Source: JBGAPI01 sp044221335 (GTDB taxonomy: Bacteria; Pseudomonadota; Gammaproteobacteria; Xanthomonadales; Ahniellaceae). From it: DNA of 64,000 bases. The stretch spans positions 1 through 64,000 of the forward strand of contig JBGAPI010000024.1 of assembly GCA_044221335.1 (NCBI GenBank), read 5' to 3'. The translations under genes and the position numbers were made by a program. Below the pieces are notes generated by a model. It searched no databases. It was not told the origin of the DNA and was given only the letters and a program-made list of their open reading frames with translations. This document shows positions 1 to 8,280 of this stretch, piece by piece (the first letter of the stretch is position 1; every line of letters begins with the position of its first letter).

Positions 1-99
1 ATCCAGGTCCGCGGCTTCGGCGGGCGGCTGCCGCTGGCCGATCCGACGCGGCCGGACGCGCGCTATCGGAACGAGCGGATCGAGATCTGGCTGCGCTAG
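1..99 (+). CDS. C-terminal tail of an OmpA-family (peptidoglycan-binding) protein, truncated by the window
   Basis: Frame 1 is open from the first base and stops at TAG 97-99, giving 32 residues. The tail reads GFGGRLPL...N..IEIWLR, which fits the end of the OmpA/MotB domain (G-x-G...P...N...R..NRRVEI). In that family the domain binds peptidoglycan in the periplasm. The usual arginine pair appears here as NERIEI. Only the end is visible, so whether this is an OmpA-like porin, a Pal-like lipoprotein or a MotB-like protein cannot be decided. Confidence 0.55.
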   Translation: MQVRGFGGRLPLADPTRPDARYRNERIEIWLR

Positions 100-121
100 C
101 AAGCCAGGAGCGACGCTGGCC

Positions 122-216
122 GAAATTTCCGAGGGGCGTGAGCACCGGGTGCGAGGTCTCGGGGGTCGCGGCTTGCGCCGCTCGGACATCGTGGCTTTCG
201 CCGCTCCTACATGCGC
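122..216. repeat. Dispersed intergenic repeat, copy 1 of the GCGGC(T)...GCCGC family
   Basis: About 70 bp here (GTGCGAGGTCTCG core followed by a GTCGCGGCTTGCGCCGCTC palindrome) recur at 34229-34300 with few differences. Both copies lie at the 3' end of a minus-strand gene. The last bases overlap the end of the S9 peptidase, whose TAG stop (207-209) lies in the repeat edge TAGGAGCGGC. Confidence 0.7.
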
Positions 217-2651
217 TGGGGCGCATCGAGATGCTGGTGCAGGAACGCCGCGACCCGCGTCCACACCGCCTCGGACTGGTCCTTGTCGAAACCGCCGTGA
301 CCGCCGCCGGCGACCTTGTACAGCGCCGGCGGCCGGCCGATCGCGGACAGCATCCGCACCAGACGCGCGCTGTTCTCGTAGTCCACCCGCTGGTCGTTGT
401 CGCCGTGGACCAGCAGCAGCGGCGTCGTCAGATCGCGGTAGCGGTACAGGGGCGAGATCGCCGTGACCGCATCCGGATTCTCGTTGGGATTGCCGACCGC
501 CCCCTCCAGCCACTTGCGGGTCGCCTCGGTGCGCCCGCCATCGCTGGCGGTGAAACTCAGCAGCCAGTCGCTCACGCCGAACAGGGAGACCGCGCAGCGG
601 AAGCGCTGCGGCCAGCGGATCGCCGAGATCAGCGCGGAGTAGCCGCCGTAGCTGCCGCCGAGCACGCAGAGGCGAGTGCCGTCGACACGCGGGTCCTTCA
701 GCGCGACCGCCAGTCCGGCATCGATGTCGTCCTGGATCAGGGTGCCGAACGAGCCCTTGCCGGCGGCCTGGAAGGCCTTGCCATAGCCGGCGGAACCGCG
801 GAAGTTGACCTGCAGTACGCCGAAGCCCTGGCCGAGCAGGAACTGCACCTCGGGATCGAAGTCGACGGAGTCTCGGACCTCGATCGGGCCGCCGTGCGGG
901 AACAGCACCAGCGGCACCTTCCCGTCGCCTGGAGGCAGCGACAGGTAGGACTCGATGGCGAGCCCGTCGCTGCTGCTGGCGCTGAATGTCCTGCGGCTGC
1001 TGGCGGGCTGGTCCGTCAGCCAGGGGCGCGCCTCGTCGAGCTCGGACAGTTCCTCTTTCGCCTGATCGAACACGTAGTAGGTCGCGCCGCGCTCCGGGCT
1101 CTCGGCCGCGACGACCGCACGCGTGCCGTCCAGCGAGCGCGCCGCCACCGCCACGGTGCGGCCGCCGAGCGAGCTCGACAGGCGCTTCATCAGCGTCTCG
1201 GCCGCCGCATCGAAGTACTGGCTGACCAGTCCGCCCTGGTCGTAGTAGCTGGCGGCGACCGGTCTCCCCGCGTCGTCGAACACCGCGGAAACGATGTCGA
1301 CGCCGGGCTTGGCGAAGACCGTGCGCAGGCTGCCCGGGTTGTCGAGATCGAGCTCCACCAGCTCGGTCTGATCGCGTTCGTCGTCGGTCAGGCAGTACAG
1401 GTAGCGCAGGTCGCCGGACAATCCGATCAGATGCAGGTGGCGCTCCTCGGTGAACGAGAAGACCTCCTTGAAGGTGCCGTCGATCCGGCGTGCCAGCGCG
1501 TAGTGGTCGTCGCGCTGGACCAGCGCCAGCGCCAGTTGCCCCTTCAGGTCGGCGAACCACAGCAGGTCGTCGTCGACCCCGACATTGAGGCGCTCGGCAT
1601 CCTTGGTCCGCATCGACCAGGCGAGCGCGTTCGGCGAGCTGATGTCGAACAGGTTCACCACCACGTTCTTGCGGTTGCCGGCGCTCTCGAACAGCACGTG
1701 GGTCGGATCGTCCGGCAGCACGCTCAGCAGGAATCCCGGCCGCGTGATCCACTTCACGGCGAAGCGCTCCTTCACCGGCTTTTCGGCGTCGACGTGGATC
1801 ACCGCGTAGATCGCGCCGGCCAGGGTCGCGTGATCGATGCCGACCAGCACGTCGCGATCGCCCTTCCACTGCACGTCGATGATCCGCCGCGGCGAGTCGA
1901 ACAGGCGCACGGCCTCGCCCTGGACCAGGTCGGTGGCGTCGATGACGTACTGCTTGCCGTCCCAGCCGACGGACAGCAGCAGGTTGCCGTGCGGGCTCAG
2001 CGAATAGCCCTGGACCTGCGACGGCCGCGCCAGCTCGCCGAACTTGCCGGCGGCGGCCGGCCATGGGGTGACCTCGGTCGGCTGGTCGGCGACCGTTTTC
2101 GCGCCGATTTCCCTCGCGAAGAAGTCCGGGAACGGATCGGGGTAGTGGCCGCTGTAGCGGAACGGAAAACGCGCCATCACGCCAGGGTGCTGCGCCCGCA
2201 GCCAGTCGAGCACGTGCAGGCCGTGGTTGGCGACGTGGAAGTCCATCCAGTGGCCGCGCTGGTGCAGCATCAATTCGCCGGGGAAGTTGATCCTTCCCGC
2301 CTCGACCTGGAAGTCGAGCTCCTTCTTCTTCGACAGGTCGAATTTCGAGCGATGGTTGGCGGTGATGATCTCGGTCCACTGGTAGTGGCCGGCTTTCATC
2401 TTGAACAGGGCCATCGAACCGCCCTTGGGGATGTCGCTGAGCTTCGCCTTGGTCAGCACGCCGCCTTCGTAATGGACCCGCACGCTGGACAACTCGGTGG
2501 CCGTATCCACGGCCACGACCAGCAGGCCCTCGTCGGCATCGAGCTCGGGAAGCTCGCCGGGATCGACCTTGTTGAAAAAGGCGTGTGCCGGCGTGGCCAG
2601 CACGGCGAACAGGAACAGGGCGAAGCGAAAGATCCGGGGGATGGGGGACAT
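207..2651 (-). CDS. Exported S9 family (prolyl oligopeptidase-type) serine peptidase
   Basis: An 814-residue peptidase with a clear signal peptide (MSPIPRIF..., hydrophobic core, cleavage after AHA at about residue 24), so it acts in the periplasm or outside the cell. The middle of the protein is expected to form the beta-propeller that restricts substrates to peptides. The C-terminal alpha/beta-hydrolase domain carries the full triad: Ser667 in GGSYGGY, Asp753 in HGDNDQRV and His785 in GGGHGGF. The ATG at 2651 was chosen because it begins the signal peptide; the same frame stays open upstream into dmsC but that part is not coding-like. The stop codon lies in an intergenic repeat. Family assignment is secure; substrate is unknown. 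Confidence 0.93.
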   Translation of the reverse strand: MSPIPRIFRFALFLFAVLATPAHAFFNKVDPGELPELDADEGLLVVAVDTATELSSVRVHYEGGVLTKAKLSDIPKGGSMALFKMKAGHYQWTEIITANHRSKFDLSKKKELDFQVEAGRINFPGELMLHQRGHWMDFHVANHGLHVLDWLRAQHPGVMARFPFRYSGHYPDPFPDFFAREIGAKTVADQPTEVTPWPAAAGKFGELARPSQVQGYSLSPHGNLLLSVGWDGKQYVIDATDLVQGEAVRLFDSPRRIIDVQWKGDRDVLVGIDHATLAGAIYAVIHVDAEKPVKERFAVKWITRPGFLLSVLPDDPTHVLFESAGNRKNVVVNLFDISSPNALAWSMRTKDAERLNVGVDDDLLWFADLKGQLALALVQRDDHYALARRIDGTFKEVFSFTEERHLHLIGLSGDLRYLYCLTDDERDQTELVELDLDNPGSLRTVFAKPGVDIVSAVFDDAGRPVAASYYDQGGLVSQYFDAAAETLMKRLSSSLGGRTVAVAARSLDGTRAVVAAESPERGATYYVFDQAKEELSELDEARPWLTDQPASSRRTFSASSSDGLAIESYLSLPPGDGKVPLVLFPHGGPIEVRDSVDFDPEVQFLLGQGFGVLQVNFRGSAGYGKAFQAAGKGSFGTLIQDDIDAGLAVALKDPRVDGTRLCVLGGSYGGYSALISAIRWPQRFRCAVSLFGVSDWLLSFTASDGGRTEATRKWLEGAVGNPNENPDAVTAISPLYRYRDLTTPLLLVHGDNDQRVDYENSARLVRMLSAIGRPPALYKVAGGGHGGFDKDQSEAVWTRVAAFLHQHLDAPQRM

Positions 2652-2800
2652 CGGGAACGGTCCGGAGCAGCGGCCGCCGGTGAGGCGCGAAGGCAAAATC
2701 CTAAGGGCGCGCGCACCGCGGCGCCACGCGGTCGCCGGGTTCCGCCACAGAAATTTTTCGCGACCTCGGCCGGCCAACCGCCGCGGATCCCGGCGGCGCG

Positions 2801-3724
2801 TCAGCCCCTGTAGTACACCTCGACCACGTGTCGCGCCTCGGCGAAGAACAGCCAGCGGTCGACACCGATGCCGACGAGCTGGGCGAGCAGTGCGGCGATC
2901 GCCAGCGGCCGGACCAGCGCATCCGGCGCGACGGCCGCGGCAGCCAGCAGGGCGATCGCGGAAGACAGCACCGCGACGCGGGCGATCCGGGTGAGCGACT
3001 CCGCATGGCGCCGCGCCATCCGGAACACCATTTCCTCGGTGAGATAGCTGGCCTCGGTATGCGGCCGCTCGAACACGTTGATCCGCGCGCCGGCGAATGT
3101 CGGATCCGCGGCGACACCGAGTGCCGACGCTCGGCTGGGCAGGCTCGCCCTCGTCGCGCGCCACCTCGAATAGTCGTGCTGAAGCGCGAGCATCAGGACG
3201 CCGAGCGCCATCGCTCCCCAGGACAGGAGCACCTCGTCGTGCAGCGCCGCCAGCAGCACCAGGCCGCTCGCCGCGGCGCAGGACAGGTACAGGATGACGA
3301 CGCGGTCGTCGTACCAGGCCGGCACCGTCGGCAGGCTGCGGTAGATCATCGCGGTCGACCACTGCGTCGCGACGGCCGCCACGGCCAGGGCAACGGCGAG
3401 ACCGCGCACCATCCCTTCCCCGAGCCCGAGCGGAAGCATCAGCACGCCCGCCAGGGCGAGGGTCGCGAGCGCGAAGACGCCTTCGCGCGACAGCCAGGAG
3501 CTCCGCCACTGCGACAGCGCACGCCAGGCCCGCTGCGGCTGGCCGAGATGGCCGAGCGAGGAGACCAGCCCGGCGGCGGCGACGGCCGCGGCGATGAACA
3601 AGGAAACGGCCCACGCGGCGCGACTGTAGGGCGCGGCGGCGAGCAGCAGCCCGAGCCACGCGAGCGCGCCGAAGCCGGCCCCGGACAGCGTGGTGAAGGC
3701 GATGACGGAAAGGGCTGGGTGCAC
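2801..3724 (-). CDS. dmsC: DMSO reductase anchor subunit (DmsC) family membrane protein
   Basis: A 307-residue protein with about eight hydrophobic segments. Its start, MHPALSVIAFTTLSGAGFG, is the hallmark opening of DmsC anchors, which oxidise quinol and pass electrons to a DmsB iron-sulfur subunit. A GTG start at 3724 gives exactly this conserved N-terminus. No dmsA or dmsB is present: 71 bp upstream is a divergent kinase gene and downstream is an unrelated peptidase. It must either work with subunits encoded elsewhere or be an orphan. Confidence 0.88.
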   Translation of the reverse strand: MHPALSVIAFTTLSGAGFGALAWLGLLLAAAPYSRAAWAVSLFIAAAVAAAGLVSSLGHLGQPQRAWRALSQWRSSWLSREGVFALATLALAGVLMLPLGLGEGMVRGLAVALAVAAVATQWSTAMIYRSLPTVPAWYDDRVVILYLSCAAASGLVLLAALHDEVLLSWGAMALGVLMLALQHDYSRWRATRASLPSRASALGVAADPTFAGARINVFERPHTEASYLTEEMVFRMARRHAESLTRIARVAVLSSAIALLAAAAVAPDALVRPLAIAALLAQLVGIGVDRWLFFAEARHVVEVYYRG

Positions 3725-3795
3725 GGCACGCTCCGGAAAGCGGGCGCGACTATGCCACGCGGCGGCCGGAAGGGCACCGGCGCTACACTCGCGCG

Positions 3796-5748
3796 ATGCA
3801 GAATCTCGCCGGCGGCAGCCTCGGTCCCTATCAGGTCATCGAACGCATCGCGCTCGGCGGGATGGCGGCCGTCTATCTCGCGCGGCAGCCGTCGATCGAC
3901 CGCGAAGTCGCGATCAAGGTGCTGTCGCTCTCCGGCAACGACGACAGCGCCCAGATCGAGCGATTCGATCGCGAGGCGCGCCTGCTCGCCGGGCTGCAGA
4001 ACCCGCACATCCTGCCGGTGTTCGACGTCGGCCGCACCGCCGACTACGCCTACATCGTCTCGCCGGTGCTGCGCCATGGCGATCTCGCCCAGCGGCTCGC
4101 GCGCTGGGGCGAACCGCTGCCGCTCGCGGACATCCGGCGCATCGGCCTGCAGCTGTGCGAGGCGCTGGCCTGCGCGCACGCCAACGGCATCGTGCACCGC
4201 GACCTCAAGCCGGCGAACGTGCTGCTCGACGAGAACGGCAATTGCCTGTTGACCGACTTCGGCATCGCCAAGGTGGCCGACGGCAAGGGCCTCACCGTGG
4301 TCGGCACGCTGATCGGCACGCCGGAATACATGTCGCCGGAGCAGGGGGCCGGCAAGCCGGTCGACGCGCGCTCCGACCTCTACTGCCTCGGCACGATTCT
4401 CTACGAGCTCGCGACCTATACGCTGCCGTTCGACGCCCCCACGCCGACCGACCTTATCCTGCTGCGGCTGGAGAGCCCGCCTCCGTCGCCGCTCGCGCTC
4501 AATCCGGCCTTGCCGGAAGAATTCGACGCGGTCATCCGCAAGGTGATGGCGGTGGATCCCGCGCAGCGCTACGGCAGCGCGCTGGAGCTCGCCGACGCGC
4601 TGCGCGGCGCACTGCCGGAACAGGTCGAGGTGAAGCCGGAGCTGGCCTCGACCCGCCCGATGCCGGTGTTCGATCCGCGCGCGACCGTGGCGCCGCCGGC
4701 CGGGCTTGCGGCCACGTTGAGCACGCCGTTGCCGAAACCGTCGTCGTCCCGCGTGCCGCTGCTGTTGCTGCTCGCCGTCGTCGCGGCGGCGGCCGGCGCG
4801 TGGTGGAAGTTCGGGGCGCCGCCGGGCGTCGGCGTACCGACCCTGAACTCGCCCCCCCCGGCACCGCCGACTGCACCGGCGACGCCGCCTCCGCAGCCGA
4901 CCTCCGCGCCGGCACCGGCCGAAACGCCCGCGACGGCGCCGACCACGCCTCCCGCGAAGCCGACGCCCTCCGCGAACCCGACGCCGCCGGCGAAGCCAGG
5001 CGTGGAGCCGACCGCGGCACCGGTTCCCGACGCCCCCGCCGGGCACGAGGAGCCGCGCGGCCCCGACACATCGGCCCCGGCCGACAAGAACGGGACCTTC
5101 GTCGGCTCCGGAACGCCCGGGATCGGCCAGTTCGTCGGCAGCACCGAGGGCACGGGCTTCCTGCTGCTCGACCGTTTCGACGAGGACGAATTCGAAGGCA
5201 GCTACAACGAGGCGCGCTGGCAACCGGTGCCGGGGGCGCGCTCGACCAGCGCGAAGCAGGACAACGGCGTGCTCCGGATCGCGACCCGCGAGACCCTGCA
5301 CGGCCTCTACAGCACGCTCGGCAATGCCGGCCTGCCGAAGGTGATCGCGGTGCGCCTGCGCGTCGCCACCGCGCCGCAGGCGGCGCAGGGACGTATCGGC
5401 GTGCTGCTCTCCGCCTACGGCCACGGCGCCGCGGCACCGTTGTGGTGGGCCTCGTGCTACGTGCAGGCCCACGCCGGCAGGACCACGGGCGTGCCGACCT
5501 GCGACGACGCGGTCGGCGCGACCGTGTTCCATGCCCCCGACAACCACCTCGGCGATTGGGCGGACTTCGAGCTCGTCCGTCATGGCGACGCCCTCGAACT
5601 CAGCGTCGACGGCAAGCCGCTCGGCTCGCTGCCGCTGCCGGCTTCCGCGCGGGCACGCGGGCTGACCTGGTACCTCAGCCTGACCGGATGGTCGTCGGAT
5701 GGGCGCGTGGTGACCGGCGAAGTCGACGAGGTGCGGGTCCAGCCCTAG
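3796..5748 (+). CDS. Transmembrane serine/threonine protein kinase with periplasmic C-terminal domain
   Basis: A 650-residue Hanks-type kinase. The cytoplasmic kinase domain spans about residues 10-275 with a glycine loop (LGGMAAVYLA), VAIK Lys41, HRDLKPAN (Asp136), DFG (Asp154) and GTPEYMSPEQ, so it should be catalytically active. One transmembrane helix lies near residues 320-338. A Pro/Thr/Ala-rich linker follows (about 345-440). The C-terminal 190 residues (LLLDRFDEDEFEGSYNEARW... to the end) look like a concanavalin/LamG-type beta-sandwich sensor. No PASTA repeats are seen. The short divergent gap to dmsC may hold both promoters. The signal and targets are unknown. Confidence 0.92.
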   Translation: MQNLAGGSLGPYQVIERIALGGMAAVYLARQPSIDREVAIKVLSLSGNDDSAQIERFDREARLLAGLQNPHILPVFDVGRTADYAYIVSPVLRHGDLAQRLARWGEPLPLADIRRIGLQLCEALACAHANGIVHRDLKPANVLLDENGNCLLTDFGIAKVADGKGLTVVGTLIGTPEYMSPEQGAGKPVDARSDLYCLGTILYELATYTLPFDAPTPTDLILLRLESPPPSPLALNPALPEEFDAVIRKVMAVDPAQRYGSALELADALRGALPEQVEVKPELASTRPMPVFDPRATVAPPAGLAATLSTPLPKPSSSRVPLLLLLAVVAAAAGAWWKFGAPPGVGVPTLNSPPPAPPTAPATPPPQPTSAPAPAETPATAPTTPPAKPTPSANPTPPAKPGVEPTAAPVPDAPAGHEEPRGPDTSAPADKNGTFVGSGTPGIGQFVGSTEGTGFLLLDRFDEDEFEGSYNEARWQPVPGARSTSAKQDNGVLRIATRETLHGLYSTLGNAGLPKVIAVRLRVATAPQAAQGRIGVLLSAYGHGAAAPLWWASCYVQAHAGRTTGVPTCDDAVGATVFHAPDNHLGDWADFELVRHGDALELSVDGKPLGSLPLPASARARGLTWYLSLTGWSSDGRVVTGEVDEVRVQP

Positions 5749-5858
5749 GCACCGCCGGGGGTGGACGGCGCCCCTCCTCGGGGCCCGACCCGGATCGCCG
5801 CGCCGACCCGCGCAACGGCTACGATCGCCGTCCCGCCCGCCGCGAACTGGATTCCGCC

Positions 5859-6341
5859 ATGCCCTCCTTCGACGTCGTCTCCAAGGTCGACCACCACGAG
5901 CTGACCAACGCGGTCGACCAGGCGCAGCGCGAGCTCGGACAGCGTTTCGATTTCAAGGGCGTCGACGCGACCTTCGAACTGAAGGAGTCGGTGGTGACGA
6001 TCAAGGCCCCCTCCGACTTCCAGCTCGAGCAGATGCGCGACATGCTGAAGAAGCGGCTCTCCGCGCGCCACATCGACCTGCGCTGTGCCGAGTTCGCCGA
6101 TCCGGTGGTCAACCTCGGCAGTGCGCGGCAGACCGTGACGATCAAGCAGGGCATCGAGCAGGCGCTGGCGAAGAAGGTGATCGCGAAGATCAAGGAGGCC
6201 AAGCTCAAGGTCGAGGCCCAGATCAATGCCGACAAGCTGCGCGTGACCGGAAAGAAGAAGGACGATCTGCAGACCGCGATCGCGCTGCTGCGCGGCACCG
6301 AGTTCGACCTGCCGCTGCAGTTCGACAATTTCCGCGACTGA
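5859..6341 (+). CDS. yajQ: YajQ family nucleotide-binding protein
   Basis: A 160-residue protein that matches YajQ end to end (start MPSFDVVSKVDHHELTNAVD, end LPLQFDNFRD). The family has two RNA-binding-like folds. In Xanthomonas a YajQ homologue binds cyclic di-GMP and works with a LysR regulator; carrying that role over to this protein is inference. The length is typical. The ATG at 5859 gives the conserved start; the frame upstream is open but unrelated. It lies 110 bp after the kinase gene. Confidence 0.96.
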   Translation: MPSFDVVSKVDHHELTNAVDQAQRELGQRFDFKGVDATFELKESVVTIKAPSDFQLEQMRDMLKKRLSARHIDLRCAEFADPVVNLGSARQTVTIKQGIEQALAKKVIAKIKEAKLKVEAQINADKLRVTGKKKDDLQTAIALLRGTEFDLPLQFDNFRD

Positions 6342-6660
6342 TCGTCGCGGCTTCCGTCGAATTCCCGGCGGAGCGTCCCGGCGGGGTTCCGGTCAAGGCC
6401 GCGGCGAAGGACCCGGGGTATCGGGCCCAGTGCCTGGCGAGCCCCTCTCGAGACCGGGCGATGCGGTCTTCCGTCGAGCGCGCTGTCACCGGCGCCGGTT
6501 CGTCGCCACGTCCATCGATCACCCGCACTGGATCGAGACATCAGCGTGAGTCGTGCATCGGCACGTCCGACGCGAGGACTTCCCGATGGCCCCGATCGAA
6601 CGGGGTCCCGGGTCCGATGCCCCGGGCCCTAAGCGCGAAGCGCGCGATTCCGCGGCACGA
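6342..6660. other. Intergenic region without a recognisable gene
   Basis: 319 bp between the converging yajQ and cell-wall hydrolase genes. Open frames exist on both strands but give low-complexity Arg/Ala-rich translations with no family resemblance. A weak CCCGGG-containing inverted repeat near 6600-6630 is the only structure noted. Confidence 0.5.
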
Positions 6661-7101
6661 TCACAGGCCGACCCGATAGAAGGAATGTCCGCCGATCACG
6701 GCGACCGGCTCGCCTACGGCCCACGCCGGCGCAGCGGTGGACGACAGGTAGAAGTGATCCGCGCCCGGCACCACGGCGTGGCGCGCGCGCGACGGCTTCT
6801 CCCAGATCGCCATCGCGTCGCCGGCGATGCGGACCGCGCGCTGCAGCGCCTTGGGATTGTCGAACTCGTAGTTCTTGGAGGTCGCCGACAACGCGAACTG
6901 GTAGCGCTGCGAGGCGACCGCGCAGGCATCCCCCGACCACAGCCGCGAGGCGCGGCGCCGCAGGATCACCTCGGCGACCGCGTACTGCCCGAGTTCCGAC
7001 TGGTCGCGCGCCTCGAGATAGACCGTTGCGGCCACGCAGGCCTGCTGGTGGGAATGTCCACCGAGCAGCGACGCCATCCACAGCAATGTTCCCAACTTCA
7101 T
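6661..7101 (-). CDS. SleB-like cell wall hydrolase
   Basis: A 146-residue protein with a short N-terminal hydrophobic segment followed by CVAATVYLEARDQSELGQYA, the characteristic start of the SleB/Hydrolase_2 domain. Glu30 is the likely catalytic acid, as in lytic transglycosylase-like cortex hydrolases. The rest (VAEVILRRRASR..., DHFYL) also fits. The ATG at 7101 has AGAGG five bases upstream; a GTG two codons earlier is in frame but worse placed. It probably acts on peptidoglycan outside the inner membrane. It stands alone, convergent with yajQ. Confidence 0.82.
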   Translation of the reverse strand: MKLGTLLWMASLLGGHSHQQACVAATVYLEARDQSELGQYAVAEVILRRRASRLWSGDACAVASQRYQFALSATSKNYEFDNPKALQRAVRIAGDAMAIWEKPSRARHAVVPGADHFYLSSTAAPAWAVGEPVAVIGGHSFYRVGL

Positions 7102-7428
7102 GTGCACCTCTGTCGTTCGGACGCACGCGCGCGCGCAACAGCGCTCACGCCTGCGGTTCGTTCTTCGGGTGTTTGCGCCAGACGGCCGTCGTGGCGCCCG
7201 CGCCTGGGTCGGCGCGCGACTCGAGTCCGGCGGCGGTGGCGTTTCGCTCTAACGCCGCCTGGCGACTCATGTGGAACCCGGCATTGCCAGCGCCGGACGG
7301 TTCCTGGTGGACGTCGCGACTACCCTGCGCGTCCGTTGTTTCGGGCAATTTCGGGGCAAACCACGCCACCGGCCCGCTTCATCGGGGAGCGCACCTTAGC
7401 CGCGTTCGGATAGAGACACAACTCTACG

Positions 7429-7466
7429 GGGACGTACGGAGGGCCCATGGGCCCTCCGTACGTCCC
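7429..7466. repeat. Perfect 38-bp palindrome
   Basis: The 38 bases are their own reverse complement, centred between 7447 and 7448 on GGGCCCATGGGCCC. CTAC at 7424-7427 and GTAG at 7469-7472 extend the stem past a short bulge. It lies in a 595-bp gap between the divergent hydrolase gene and rpoZ, followed by an AT-rich stretch (7480-7500). No T-tract follows, so it is not an obvious terminator. Apart from this and a doubtful short frame at 7145-7369, I see nothing in the gap. Confidence 0.9.
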
Positions 7467-7696
7467 TTGTAGGAAGCTGATTTATAAGAAATATCCTGAA
7501 CGGAGATGGAACCTGTTCGGCGGGGACTGGGAACTATCCTGGCGCGCTCCCGGACGGCCGCGGGAGCGTGGAAGCGCCCGACCGGCCAAAAAGCGTGATG
7601 CCCAGCACGATTGCCAGCCTCTAGCGCCACAGCTATAGTGCGCGGCTGTTTGGCGGATTCCGTATCCGTCGCCTGCACACCGAGACGAGGTTTTTC

Positions 7697-7990
7697 ATGG
7701 CCCGCATCACCGTTGAAGATTGCCTGGAAGTGGTGGACAACCGCTTCGAACTGGTCCTGATGGCGTCGAAGCGCGCCCGCCAGATCGCCAAGGGCGCCCA
7801 GGCGATGACCGAGGTGCACAACGACAAGCCGACCGTCACCGCGCTGCGGGAGATCGCCGAGCGCCGCGTCGACAACGAGCTGATCGCCCAGGTCGAGAAG
7901 CAGGAGAAGGAACGCGCCGAGCGCGAAGCCCTGGAGTGGGCTGCCGCCGAGGTCGCCGACGAGGACCTGTCGAAGGGCGACGACCTGTAA
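7697..7990 (+). CDS. rpoZ: RNA polymerase omega subunit
   Basis: A 97-residue protein with the full omega sequence: MARITVEDCLEVVDNRFELV, then ASKRARQI and KPTVTALREIAERRV. Omega binds the beta' subunit, helps RNA polymerase assembly and forms part of a ppGpp site. The acidic C-terminal tail is typical. spoT follows, as in many gammaproteobacteria, but the usual upstream gmk is not in this window. A strong terminator separates it from spoT. Confidence 0.97.
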   Translation: MARITVEDCLEVVDNRFELVLMASKRARQIAKGAQAMTEVHNDKPTVTALREIAERRVDNELIAQVEKQEKERAEREALEWAAAEVADEDLSKGDDL

Positions 7991-8122
7991 GCGACGTTCG
8001 TGCCGGAGCGAGCGTATCGCTCCGAGGCGCTCGAAGCAGGTCCACCCACCGCATCGCCGGGCGGCGACTTCCGCAGCGAGCCCCTGACGCAGGGGCGGCT
8101 CCGCTGCATGGCAGTACCCGCG

Positions 8123-8150
8123 AACGCCGCAGCGATCCTGCGGCGTTTTT
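8123..8150 (+). terminator. Rho-independent terminator between rpoZ and spoT
   Basis: A 10-bp perfect stem (AACGCCGCAG / CTGCGGCGTT) with a five-base loop runs straight into a T-run ending at 8150. It is oriented to stop rpoZ transcription, about 130 bp before the spoT start, so spoT probably has its own promoter or depends on readthrough. Confidence 0.85.
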
Positions 8151-8280
8151 CGTTTCGGGGACGGAAGTGGCGAGCGGCACGGTCCATCAGCGGCACCGCA
8201 ATGCCCGAAGCGGGCTCCAGTCGTTTGAATTTCCCGCGGCGCTGGCTAAGCTCGGGTCGTATCCATTCGACTTCTTCTCC

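Noticed and set aside
138..2813. Very long plus-strand open frame (891 codons) opposite the S9 peptidase
   Set aside because: An antisense shadow of GC-rich coding DNA. Its translation is Arg/Ala/His-rich without domains, while the minus strand has a signal peptide and full catalytic triad.
6223..6528. 101-codon minus-strand frame after yajQ
   Set aside because: Arg/Ser/Ala-rich, overlaps the yajQ end and resembles nothing known.
7145..7369. 74-codon minus-strand frame from a GTG upstream of the cell-wall hydrolase
   Set aside because: No recognisable family, no clear ribosome site and doubtful composition. Not strong enough to call a gene.
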